Positions 16,292 to 24,694 of a stretch of 64,000 nt of DNA are shown piece by piece. The position numbers and the translations under genes are program-made. Positions within the stretch are counted from its first letter, which is position 1; the number at the start of each line of letters is the position of its first letter. Under the pieces are notes generated by a model. The model saw only the letters and a program-made list of their open reading frames with translations. It ran no database searches and was not told where the DNA came from. The DNA comes from Cupriavidus sp. 2SB (GTDB taxonomy: Bacteria; Pseudomonadota; Gammaproteobacteria; Burkholderiales; Burkholderiaceae): contig NZ_SCMX01000020.1 of assembly GCF_005503625.1 (NCBI RefSeq), positions 1 through 64,000 on the forward strand, given 5' to 3'.

Positions 16292-17517
16292 TTCAGTTCC
16301 CCAGTTTCGGCGGCGTCCACGCATTCCTCCATCGTTGCCAACATCGGCACATATCCATACCCACCCAGAATGTTGACGAGCTTCGCGCTATTGGTGGCCA
16401 GGCGCGTCCAGCCCTTGGCCTCCTTCATTTCTCGCGCATAAGACTGATAGAAGCACATGCCAGACAGCACGCTGCCACCCGCCTCCTCGATCGTTTGCGT
16501 GTATCCAAAGCGATCGCAGTCCGGCTTTACCTGGGGACTAGTCACCGCCAGCAATGGCTTCTTGAGTTGACGCCCCTTGCACAGTCTGGCGATGTCACGC
16601 AGTTCGAATAGACTGAGCTGCGGCGCCGAGAAGACAACTACGTCGATACCTTTCTCGACAGCATAGTGATCCCGCAGCCCTCGAAGGTCTGCTTCGCCGA
16701 TGCGATGCGCCACGGGCAACTTGTGCCCGCCTACATCCTCCAGCCGTGAGGCTTCGGGCGTAATGCCGACCAGGTGGAACAATGCCGACGATCCAAAACT
16801 CGCCATCGCTGCACCGAAGTGCTTCAGTTCGTCCGAGGTCGGCGCCCGGTCAAGTCCCTCCACGACGGGTACTTGCCAATAATTTCCCGACAATTTGCCC
16901 ACCACACCACCCAGCGCACCCCACTCGCTGAGATCCTTCGGCGTCCAATCCACACGCAACCTCAGGGTCGCCTGGCGTTGCTCGTCGAGATGGTAGCCAT
17001 ATCGGGGCGTCCGTCCTGTCAGTCCCGCCGACAGCGCCGAGGGGCCACCTTCGAAGTTGGAGCGCGCGCCGCCTACGGAGTTGGAATAGATCACGACACC
17101 GGTGTCACCGAATGCAACGTGCTCTCCTCGAGTCGCTGCCAACACGGTTTGGTAGTTGATACAGGTGTCAGTCATGCTGACGCCCAGGCGTGAGAAGGCT
17201 TCGATCGCGCGACGCTCGAGCTCAACCATCCACTCGGCCTGCCCAAGGTCGGACGCCTTAGAGAAATCGGTCCCTCGCGGATCGGTGATCGTCGGGATGC
17301 GTACGCCGCCCTCGTTGGCGTCCGCCAGACGTTCCAGCCACATCACGCCGGCTTGTCCGAGACTCTCGGTATCGGCCATGACGTGCGCCTGGGTGACGGG
17401 AACGAAATCCTTTGCACCGAAGAACGTACCCACCTTGATCTGGTGCTCGATGGCGGTCTTCGCCACAATGCCTGCCTCACCCGCAAGCATTGCTTTTTCC
17501 TCTTCATTCAGTATCAT
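16288..17517 (-). CDS. Aconitase-X large (DUF521) subunit, hydro-lyase
   Basis: A 409-residue protein of the AcnX catalytic family: 'MADTESLGQAGVMWLERLAD', 'DTCINYQTVLAATRGEHVAFGDTGVVIYSNSVGGARSNFEGGPSALSAGLTGRTP' (about residues 120-173) and 'YGYHLDEQRQATLRL'. The 'SNSVGGARSNFEGGP' block is the family signature. AcnX enzymes are hydro-lyases acting on hydroxylated acids; characterised members include cis-3-hydroxyproline dehydratase and mevalonate-5-phosphate dehydratase. No proline-racemase or imine-reductase partner is visible here, so the substrate is open. It lies between a Bug receptor (6 bases away) and glcDEF, which points to an imported hydroxyacid. Confidence 0.8.
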   Translation of the reverse strand: MILNEEEKAMLAGEAGIVAKTAIEHQIKVGTFFGAKDFVPVTQAHVMADTESLGQAGVMWLERLADANEGGVRIPTITDPRGTDFSKASDLGQAEWMVELERRAIEAFSRLGVSMTDTCINYQTVLAATRGEHVAFGDTGVVIYSNSVGGARSNFEGGPSALSAGLTGRTPRYGYHLDEQRQATLRLRVDWTPKDLSEWGALGGVVGKLSGNYWQVPVVEGLDRAPTSDELKHFGAAMASFGSSALFHLVGITPEASRLEDVGGHKLPVAHRIGEADLRGLRDHYAVEKGIDVVVFSAPQLSLFELRDIARLCKGRQLKKPLLAVTSPQVKPDCDRFGYTQTIEEAGGSVLSGMCFYQSYAREMKEAKGWTRLATNSAKLVNILGGYGYVPMLATMEECVDAAETGELK

Positions 17518-17522
17518 GTGAA

Positions 17523-18506
17523 TCACTCGATAGTTATGCCCGTGGAACGAACCGCATCGCTCCACTTGGCGGCTTCAGATCGTTGAAAATCTGAAAGGGG
17601 AACGCTCATCGGTTGCAAGCCCATTGGCGTGAGCAAGCTTCCGAATTCGCTGGACTGAACAATCTTCTGCGCCTCCGACTTCAGACGCTCGGTGATATTT
17701 GCCGGCAGCCCCGCTGGGCCATAGAGCGCCCACCAAGCCAAGGCTTCGAACCCCGGATACCCTTGCTCTGCCACGGTCTGCACGTCAGGCAATGCACCGA
17801 AGCGTTGTCGGCTGGTCAGCGCGAGAATGCGGATCTTTCCGGATTTCACATGCGGCAGCACGGATTGCAGCGGATCGAACATCAGTGGGATCTGGCCACC
17901 AATCAACTCCGTCATTGCGGGCGCACTTCCCTTGTACGGGACGTGTGACAGCTTGATACCCGCTCTCGCCGCAAACAGTTCGCTGGCCAGGTGCCCTGGA
18001 GTGCCATTCCCGGCGGACCCATAGTTGATAGTGGCGGGCTTCGCTTTCGCTTTCGCCACAAGATCCGCGAGTGAGGAAATGCCTGAATTTTGGCTTACAA
18101 CAATCGCCACTGGCGCATTCGCCAATGTTGCAATCGGCGTGAAATCCTTATCTGGGCTATAGCCAAGTTTTCGATACAGCGATGGATTTATGGCGTTAGT
18201 CCCCACAGTTCCGAGCAACAGCGTATAGCCATCCGCCGGTGCGGAAGCCACCGCCATTGCCCCAATGGAACCACCCGCCCCGCCCCGATTGTCAATGACG
18301 ATTGATTGACCCAATGCGTCGCCCAAGAATTTCGCAAATGGTCTTGCAACGATGTCAGTCGGACCACCTGCCGGGAACGGCACGATAAGACGAATGGGCT
18401 TAGCAGGATACTTCGCAGCGAGGGCACGGGCGGATACTCCAAGCGCGCAAGCTCCCGCGCCAAGCGTAAGGGCGGCCAGCACCCTCCTTCTCGAATGGAA
18501 GGACAT
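17523..18506 (-). CDS. Bug-family (TctC-like) periplasmic solute receptor
   Basis: A 327-residue secreted protein with a Tat/Sec-like signal ('SRRRVLAALTLGAGACALGVSA') followed by the Bug fold start 'YPAKPIRLIVPFPAGGPTDIVARPFAKFL', 'QSIVIDNRGGAGGSIGAMAVASAPADGYTLLLG' and 'LSHVPYKGSAPAMTELIGGQIPLMFD'. Bug proteins bind carboxylic or related acids, usually for a tripartite TctABC carrier, but here no TctA or TctB is nearby. Its stop is six bases from the AcnX start, so the receptor probably senses or captures the AcnX-GlcDEF substrate. Confidence 0.85.
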   Translation of the reverse strand: MSFHSRRRVLAALTLGAGACALGVSARALAAKYPAKPIRLIVPFPAGGPTDIVARPFAKFLGDALGQSIVIDNRGGAGGSIGAMAVASAPADGYTLLLGTVGTNAINPSLYRKLGYSPDKDFTPIATLANAPVAIVVSQNSGISSLADLVAKAKAKPATINYGSAGNGTPGHLASELFAARAGIKLSHVPYKGSAPAMTELIGGQIPLMFDPLQSVLPHVKSGKIRILALTSRQRFGALPDVQTVAEQGYPGFEALAWWALYGPAGLPANITERLKSEAQKIVQSSEFGSLLTPMGLQPMSVPLSDFQRSEAAKWSDAVRSTGITIE

Positions 18507-18574
18507 AGTGGGTTGTCTCCTGTGGGTATTTACGACTCTTCGGTCGTCTCGAATTTCAGCGTCAGAACATAGCG

Positions 18575-19351
18575 CTATCGTCCCGCCGTCGCTGTCGGCC
18601 TCAGCGCCCGCGCAATTTCCAAGGGACCAGGCAGACTGAGTTTGAACGTATAGCTCTCAGGCACAATGTAGATACGCATGTGCTCACAAGCTTGACCCGT
18701 CCCACTGAACGACGTGCGTTCCATAACGAGGACGTTTGAACTAGGTCGGAGCCCCAGCTCTTTGGCGACTTGATCGCCAGGCCGGCCGCAGCGGATGCCC
18801 ACGTCGGCACGACCAATGCGCAGCCCCATGTACTGCTCGACAATCTCGTAGACCGCCATCTGCCTCGCCCTGACTTCCCCAAGCGCTGCAGCCGCTTCCG
18901 GAAGAAATGCCTCGACGATTGCAAACGGTTCACCGTTCAGACAATAGCGACGGCGCAGTCGGACTGGAAAATTTAGTCCGGGTGGGATCTGCGAATCAAT
19001 TCGTCCCGCTGAGGCCGAAAACTCCAGCAACTCCGTTTCTGGCTCAACACCTTGGCTTCGCAGAGCCTCCTGAAAGCCTTGAAGCATACCCAAGTCTTGA
19101 TGCAGCCCAGTTCGCGTGACAAACGTTCCCTTGCCCCGATGGGCGGTCACCTGCCCATTGCGCGTCAGCATCTGAATTGCCTGCCGGACCGTGATGCGGC
19201 TCACGCCATAGGCGGACATGAGTTCGGCCTCGGTGGGTAGCTTGCTTCCCGGCGACAGTTCACCCTCCGAAATGCGCGCCGCCAATCGACCCGCGAGCTG
19301 AACATAGAGCGGCTCAACACTTTTCGAATCCAGCGGTTCTGTCATGTCCAT
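18575..19351 (-). CDS. GntR-family (HutC subfamily) regulator
   Basis: A 258-residue protein. The N-terminal winged helix reads 'PLYVQLAGRLAARISEGELSPGSKLPTEAELMSAYGVSRITVRQAIQMLTRNGQVTAHRGKGTFV' in the family layout (residues 14-80), and the C-terminal UTRA domain ends with 'CEHMRIYIVPESYTFKL'. It is the first gene of the Bug-AcnX-GlcDEF strand and is divergent from the MFS carrier at 19634, so it likely controls both. The 282-base divergent gap holds an AT-rich stretch with TTGTTATA / TATAACAA half-sites near each start. Confidence 0.85.
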   Translation of the reverse strand: MDMTEPLDSKSVEPLYVQLAGRLAARISEGELSPGSKLPTEAELMSAYGVSRITVRQAIQMLTRNGQVTAHRGKGTFVTRTGLHQDLGMLQGFQEALRSQGVEPETELLEFSASAGRIDSQIPPGLNFPVRLRRRYCLNGEPFAIVEAFLPEAAAALGEVRARQMAVYEIVEQYMGLRIGRADVGIRCGRPGDQVAKELGLRPSSNVLVMERTSFSGTGQACEHMRIYIVPESYTFKLSLPGPLEIARALRPTATAGR

Positions 19352-19633
19352 GACAATCCTTGTCCTTATTTGTTATAGAACATCATATTCCATAGACTCG
19401 ACTACAGCAAGTACTACTTTGCTCCCGAGCCTCACATCATTGTGATTCAAAAAGCTTTTTATTGTTCATAAAGTGGCGTTTTATCGTCTTTATTAACAAA
19501 TATACAAATAGGATGGTTCAGTCGTAACGTCAGGTTAGCTTGCGCATTGTCCTGTAAACATCTACTCTGCCACGATACTTTATATAACAACATGCGACAT
19601 GAGGTTGCGTGCGGACACCCCAGGAGACAACGA
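19352..19633. promoter_or_regulatory. Divergent AT-rich promoter between gntR and the MFS carrier
   Basis: The region is much more AT-rich than its flanks, especially 19440-19510 and 19570-19590. TTGTTATA at 19370-19377 and TATAACAA at 19583-19590 are inverted copies placed near the two divergent starts. They could be half-operators for the HutC-type GntR. No small gene is supported here. Confidence 0.35.
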
Positions 19634-20943
19634 GTGCAAAACGTATCGAGAAAGTTTTGGAAGTTCAGGGCCAGCGATTGGGTACTGATCCTGATCTGCT
19701 TGCTGTACCTCATCCAGTATTCGGACCGAGTAAACATTGCCACGGCCGCGGGCGCCATCGCAAAGGATCTGCACCTTAGCAATACAGAGCTCGGGTTCGT
19801 GTTCTCCGCGTTCGCCTACCCGTATGCCGTGGTCCAATTGTTCGGGGGATGGCTGGGTGACAAGATTGGCGCCAGGCGCATGCTCACGGTCTTCGGACTT
19901 ATCGTTGCGATTGCGTGCATCTGCACCTCGTTTGCTGGTGGCCTGCTCTCGTTGGCTGCCTGTCGCTTCCTGCTTGGCGTCGGCGAGGCTCCCACCCTGG
20001 CAACGGCCACCAGCGCAATGGCGCGTTGGCTGCCGGCTCATAGGCGAGGGTTGGGTCAAGGCCTCACGCACGCTTGCGCACGCGTGGGTAGCGCCCTTAC
20101 ACCCCCCTCATTGCGTTCTTGATGGCCCTCTGGAACTGGCGCGTCTCCTTCATCATTGCTGGCGTCATTGGTATTGTTTGGGTAGTGGTCTGGTTCTGGT
20201 ATTTCCGCGACGAGCCTGCATCGCATCCAAGTATTACGAAGGCCGAACTGGAGACATTGCCAAAAGCCCCGGCAAAAGGCTCCAAGGCGAACGTCCCCGT
20301 TTTTCCGCTACTGCGCCGCATGCTGCCCGTGACGGCAGTGGATTTCTGCTACGCGTGGACACTGTGGGTATTCCTGACCTGGTTGCCCTCGTTCTTCCTG
20401 AACAACTTCAAACTGGATCTGAAGAGCTCGGCACTCTTTACGTCGGGCGTCTTCGTTGCAGGCATCGTCGGCGATACGCTTGGTGGCATCTGGAGCGACA
20501 AGATCTATGAGCGCACCGGCAACGTTCAACGGGCACGTCTGACCGTCATCGTGGGCGGAATGACCGGCGCTCTGATCTTCCTGACGCCAGTGCTATTTGT
20601 GCGCGACCTTACGACAGTGTGCTTCTGCCTTTGTGCGGCCTTCTTCCTCATGGAGCTTGTAATCGCTCCGCTGTGGTCGGTCCCGATGGATATCGCACCC
20701 AACTATGCGGGGACCGCCAGCAGCTTCATGAACGTGGGCTTCGGTCTGGCAGGTATTACATCGCCTCTGGTCTTTGGATGGGTGATCGACCGCACTGGTA
20801 ACTGGCAGTTGCCCTTCGCGATTTCAATGGGACTTTTGGTGCTTGGCATCATTCTCTCGTTCTTCATGCGTCCAGATCGAGCGTTCAGGCCAGCGGGCTA
20901 CCAAAAAGATCCCGCCCCCGTAGCCAACGAACAAAGGGCATAA
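19634..20943 (+). pseudogene. MFS carrier of the anion:cation symporter type, frameshifted
   Basis: GTG start at 19634 with AGGAGA upstream. The first part encodes helices 1-5 ('ASDWVLILICLLYLIQYSDRVNIATAAGAI', 'GFVFSAFAYPYAVVQLFGGWLGDKIGARR'), typical of ACS-family organic-anion carriers. The frame then stops at 20122. Adding one C to the run of six C at about 20101-20106 restores 'TPPLIAFLMALWNWR' and joins the second frame, which continues helices 6-12 to 20943. So a single missing C in a homopolymer breaks the gene. It may be a sequencing error, a recent inactivation, or a slippage switch. A strong terminator follows. Confidence 0.75.
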
Positions 20944-20968
20944 CAGCACGCCCGACCGATTCGAGCGT

Positions 20969-20994
20969 AAGACTCCCGCGGTGCGGGAGTCTTT
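20969..20994 (+). terminator. Rho-independent terminator after the MFS gene
   Basis: AAGACTCCCGC (20969-20979) pairs perfectly with 20983-20993 over a three-base loop, followed by TTT. It separates the carrier from aroA, which should therefore have its own promoter in 20995-21060. Confidence 0.85.
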
Positions 20995-21060
20995 GCACTT
21001 CTCCGCAGCGAAGACGCTTGAGTCCTCTACCTGCTTCGCACCTCAAAACAGTAAGCAATC

Positions 21061-22380
21061 ATGTCAACTTCTGAACGCTTGGCGATTGAACCCACGCAAA
21101 GTGCTAGCGGCACAGTCACCATTCCGGGCTCCAAGAGTGTCTCGAATCGTGCCCTCCTGCTGGCAGCGCTATGCCAAGGTACGACACGCATTCGCAACCT
21201 TCTTGTTTGCGATGACACAGATCTGATGCTCGGCGCCCTGGCGCAACTTGGGATTAGATGGCGACGAGAGGGAAACGACTACGTCATCGAGGGCTGCTGC
21301 GGCTCGTTCCCGACGAGGAAGGCCGATCTCAAAGTTGGAAACTCGGGCACCACCATGCGCTTTCTGACGGCCGCCCTATCTCTGCAAGAGGGGACCTACC
21401 ATCTCTCCGGGGCGCCGAGGATGCATGAGCGCCCTATTGGCGCCCTTGTGGACAGCCTGAATAGCATTGGCGCCGATATCCGCTACGAAGCAAAAGCAGG
21501 CTACCCTCCTCTTACCATTGAAGGCAGCGACGTGTTTGTTGAGGGAAATGGCATCGAATTGGACGCCTCCGCGTCCAGCCAATACCTGACGGCATTGTTG
21601 ATTGCCCTGACCCAGGCCGACTCGGTTTCCGAGCATATTGATCTACGCGTTCGCAACGGGCTGATCTCCCGTCCGTACATTGATATTACGATCCAGCTTC
21701 TGAAGGTATTTGGGGTACCTGTCCAGGTCATCGATCATGCGACCTTCCGCATCCCAGCTCATCTTCGCTTGCAGTCTCCGACGAATCTGACCATTGAAGG
21801 CGACGCCTCCTCGGCATCCTATTTTCTGGCGGCCGGCGCGATTGGTTGCGGCCCGTTACGTGTTGAAGGTGTGGGATCTTCAAGTAGTCAAGGCGACATC
21901 CGCTTCGCGCAGGCACTGAAGGACATGGGCGCATCGATCGAGATGACAGACCAGTGGATACAAGTCAGTCGTAACCCGGAGGCCCCACTTCGCGGCATCA
22001 GCGTGGACTGCAATGACATGCCAGATGCCGCCATGACACTCGCCGTCGTGGCGCTCTTCGCCACAGGCGAAACAACGCTCTCGAATATCGCTAGCTGGCG
22101 AGTAAAAGAGACTGATCGATTGGCCGCGATGGCCGTGGAACTTCGAAAGCTCGGGGCGAAAGTCTACGAGGGGAAAGATTTTTTAAAGGTAAAAGCACCG
22201 GACGCGTGGCTGTCCCCAGGCCACGGCATCGACACGTACGAGGACCACCGGATTGCAATGTGTTTCTCGCTGGCGGCCTTCGGACCGAATCCAGTTGTCA
22301 TTAATGATCCTGGCTGCGTGTCCAAGACCTTCCCGACGTACTTCGATCTGTTGAAGCAGGTAACCCATCACCACGCATGA
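21061..22380 (+). CDS. aroA: 3-phosphoshikimate 1-carboxyvinyltransferase (EPSP synthase), orphan copy
   Basis: A 439-residue class I-length EPSP synthase: 'IPGSKSVSNRALLLAAL' (22-38), the PEP/glyphosate loop 'VGNSGTTMRFLTAAL' (92-106), 'SGAPRMHERPIGALVDSL', 'DASASSQYLTALLIAL', 'CNDMPDAAMTLAV' (catalytic Asp) and 'RVKETDRLAAM' (catalytic Glu). It converts shikimate-3-phosphate and PEP to EPSP. It is not in the usual betaproteobacterial serC-pheA-tyrA-aroA-cmk context, so it is probably a second copy. In Escherichia coli numbering, which coincides here, the Pro at 101 is Phe, in a loop where changes alter inhibitor binding. Why it sits in a catabolic region is unclear. Confidence 0.9.
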   Translation: MSTSERLAIEPTQSASGTVTIPGSKSVSNRALLLAALCQGTTRIRNLLVCDDTDLMLGALAQLGIRWRREGNDYVIEGCCGSFPTRKADLKVGNSGTTMRFLTAALSLQEGTYHLSGAPRMHERPIGALVDSLNSIGADIRYEAKAGYPPLTIEGSDVFVEGNGIELDASASSQYLTALLIALTQADSVSEHIDLRVRNGLISRPYIDITIQLLKVFGVPVQVIDHATFRIPAHLRLQSPTNLTIEGDASSASYFLAAGAIGCGPLRVEGVGSSSSQGDIRFAQALKDMGASIEMTDQWIQVSRNPEAPLRGISVDCNDMPDAAMTLAVVALFATGETTLSNIASWRVKETDRLAAMAVELRKLGAKVYEGKDFLKVKAPDAWLSPGHGIDTYEDHRIAMCFSLAAFGPNPVVINDPGCVSKTFPTYFDLLKQVTHHHA

Positions 22381-22432
22381 GGTCGTCAAGGGTGCCGCGG
22401 CACCGTTTGCACGACGATGGGAACCCGTGATA

Positions 22433-24244
22433 CTAGCTGCATTGCTGCTCAGAAGCGTCCGGGGTACGACTCACCAAGCTTGGCGGACATTCGTTGAACA
22501 CCCGTGCGCGGCACGTCGCACAAACCGCGGGATCAAGTCGGGGAACAATATGCTTGAGCGCATCATCTTTGCCGTAAAAGATGTTTTTGTGTCCCAGAGT
22601 TTGCAGGAAGCCGCTACGCTTCCAGGTATCGAGTACCTGACGCCGAGGTCGATGAAAATAGAGATCTCCACCGCCTTCGCGCCTCTCCTTTAACTCTTTC
22701 TCCCACATTTCTGCGGCGGCGAGATCGATGAAGTTCATACTTTTGACCATGGCGAGCACGAACTTCTGACCATTTCTTTCGTCGGCGTGGAGCTGCTCAG
22801 TGACGTGGGGCACGGCGCCGAAAAAAATGGCCCCTTCGATACGCACCAGTCTAAGCTGCGGGCAAACCTCTGGAACTTCCGGCAGCTCATCCAAAGGCGT
22901 AAATGTACGCTCGATACGATTGGCATCTGGAAGGAGGTTACGAATCGCAGGACGAGACGTCTGATACAGGTATGCCCCAAGTGAGAGAGCCGTCCCCAGA
23001 AGCACTGCCACCTCAAGACGGAGAACCAGTGTTGCAATCAAAGTGCTCAACGCAATTGCAAACTCGGTGCGATTTAGCCGCGAGACGCGCCGCAAACGCT
23101 CTACATCAAAGAGCCCCCAGGCAACCAGAATAAGCATTGCACCGATCGCAGCTAGCGGAATCTGCTCCAGAACGGCAGCACTGACAGACACCAGCGTTAC
23201 AAGCGCCACGGCCGCAAACACGCTGGAGAGCGGTGTTCGCGCTCCAGCTTCGAAATTGGGCATCGACCGATTCAACGAGCCGCAGGACACATAGGAAGAG
23301 AAGATGCCACCAACGATGTTGGAGAGGCCTTGCCCGATAATTTCGCGATTGCTATCGATCTGCTGGCCTGAGCGCAGAGCCACTGCCTTCGCAATAGAGA
23401 TCGACTGCCCGATAGCTACGATCGTCAGTGCTGCAGCCATTCCCAACAGGTTGGGCAGCGCAGCCAAAGAAACTTGAGGGATGTGCAATGGCGGCAACGG
23501 CGACGGTATTGCGCCGACAACGCTTACATGCTGCACCCACGACAATCCGGATCGATTCAAGCCGTAAGCGATGCCGAATCCCGCCATAAGACCAAGAAGC
23601 ATGAACGGCCAGTGCCGTGCGAGTCGCCGCACGATCAGCGTCGTGCCAAGTGTGCCCACTCCAACAAGCACTGCACTCCAGTTGATGGCATCGATATGAG
23701 TGACAAGGTATTTCAGTACGCCAAATGCCGATGTTCCGGGCGGCAACTGGAGGCCAAACAGATCCTTGAGAGCAAACAAGCCGATGAGCATCGCGGCCCC
23801 GCAAGTAAACCCAAGCAGCACAGACGGCGATATGAAGTTGGCCAACGATCCGAGTCGAAAGACGCCGATACACAACTGGAGCAAGCCGACTGCCACTGTA
23901 ATCGCAAGCGCCAAATTGACGTAGTCCGGACTACCCACGAGGGCAAGCGGACTCAGCATCGCGAACAAGGCTAGCGAGTTTGCATTGGTAGGGCCCGATA
24001 CGACGTGCAAACTGGAGCCGAACAACGCCGCGACAACACAAGGAACTACAGCGCTGTAGATCCCATACTGTGGAGGAAGGCCCGCCAACGTCGCGAAAGC
24101 GACGCCCTGTGGTAACGCGAGAACAGCTCCCAGAAGCCCGGCCATCAAGTCCGCTCTTAAGGTGAAGGCATTTACGCTTCGAACCCAACTGGGGACACAG
24201 AATGCAGGGAAAATTCTGAAGCCATTGATCATGACGGGAACCAT
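22433..24244 (-). CDS. SulP-family anion transporter with STAS domain
   Basis: A 603-residue membrane protein. 'LRADLMAGLLGAVLALPQGVAFATLAGLPPQYGIYSAVVPCVVAALFGSS' and 'VVSGPTNANSLALFAML' are SulP signatures within about 14 membrane segments (residues 20-430). The cytoplasmic STAS domain follows (about 450-560, 'LRLVRIEGAIFFGAVPHVTEQL ... MVKSMNFIDLAAAEMW'). The last 35 residues hold 'CATCRARVF'. The family moves sulfate, bicarbonate and carboxylates. In a region that would produce sulfate, sulfate or sulfonate transport is a fair guess. Start could also be ATG 24232. Convergent with aroA. Confidence 0.85.
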   Translation of the reverse strand: MVPVMINGFRIFPAFCVPSWVRSVNAFTLRADLMAGLLGAVLALPQGVAFATLAGLPPQYGIYSAVVPCVVAALFGSSLHVVSGPTNANSLALFAMLSPLALVGSPDYVNLALAITVAVGLLQLCIGVFRLGSLANFISPSVLLGFTCGAAMLIGLFALKDLFGLQLPPGTSAFGVLKYLVTHIDAINWSAVLVGVGTLGTTLIVRRLARHWPFMLLGLMAGFGIAYGLNRSGLSWVQHVSVVGAIPSPLPPLHIPQVSLAALPNLLGMAAALTIVAIGQSISIAKAVALRSGQQIDSNREIIGQGLSNIVGGIFSSYVSCGSLNRSMPNFEAGARTPLSSVFAAVALVTLVSVSAAVLEQIPLAAIGAMLILVAWGLFDVERLRRVSRLNRTEFAIALSTLIATLVLRLEVAVLLGTALSLGAYLYQTSRPAIRNLLPDANRIERTFTPLDELPEVPEVCPQLRLVRIEGAIFFGAVPHVTEQLHADERNGQKFVLAMVKSMNFIDLAAAEMWEKELKERREGGGDLYFHRPRRQVLDTWKRSGFLQTLGHKNIFYGKDDALKHIVPRLDPAVCATCRARVFNECPPSLVSRTPDASEQQCS

Positions 24245-24694
24245 CGACGTTGGCCGATCACGCTATGCAGGCGGACCCACCTGGAAGAAACCGCGCATCG
24301 CCGTAGCGTCCCGAAAGAACACGATTGTGGCGACTACGTACTATATTGTATTAGTACAATATAGATCATGATAGTTCTAAGATTGCCCCGGTGTCAACGA
24401 TGCGCCAATCGGTAAGTCATCAGGCACGCCGGGCGGAGCGCCGGCGAGGAATCACGTTGATCTGGCCGTTCATGCACGCTCGAGGCCCTCGCCCCGGGAT
24501 TCGCCTCGTCACATATCGCCCTCTGCATGGGGCATTTTTCGAGCCATGTTCAGTGACCGGGAACACGGGGCATGCCGCGCAAGGACGAGGCGACTCCCAT
24601 CTTTGAATGAGGCTCAAAGGTGTTTGTAGAACGTTGCGCTTCTGCTGGAGAACCAAACTGCTCAAGATGACGAGATCCATCTCGAGCACCCTCT
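24245..24694. other. Gap between the SulP gene and patB
   Basis: This 450-base gap separates divergently placed genes. It holds the AT-rich palindrome listed separately and probably both promoters. No coding frame in it has family support; short frames near 24391-24689 show no recognisable domain. Confidence 0.4.
24341..24364. promoter_or_regulatory. Perfect palindromic operator upstream of the SulP gene
   Basis: CTATATTGTA (24341-24350) and TACAATATAG (24355-24364) are perfect inverted arms around TTAG. It lies about 100 bases before the SulP start. The TTGTA-N4-TACAA core is like GntR-type sites, and overlapping TATATTGTA could serve as a promoter. Confidence 0.55.
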
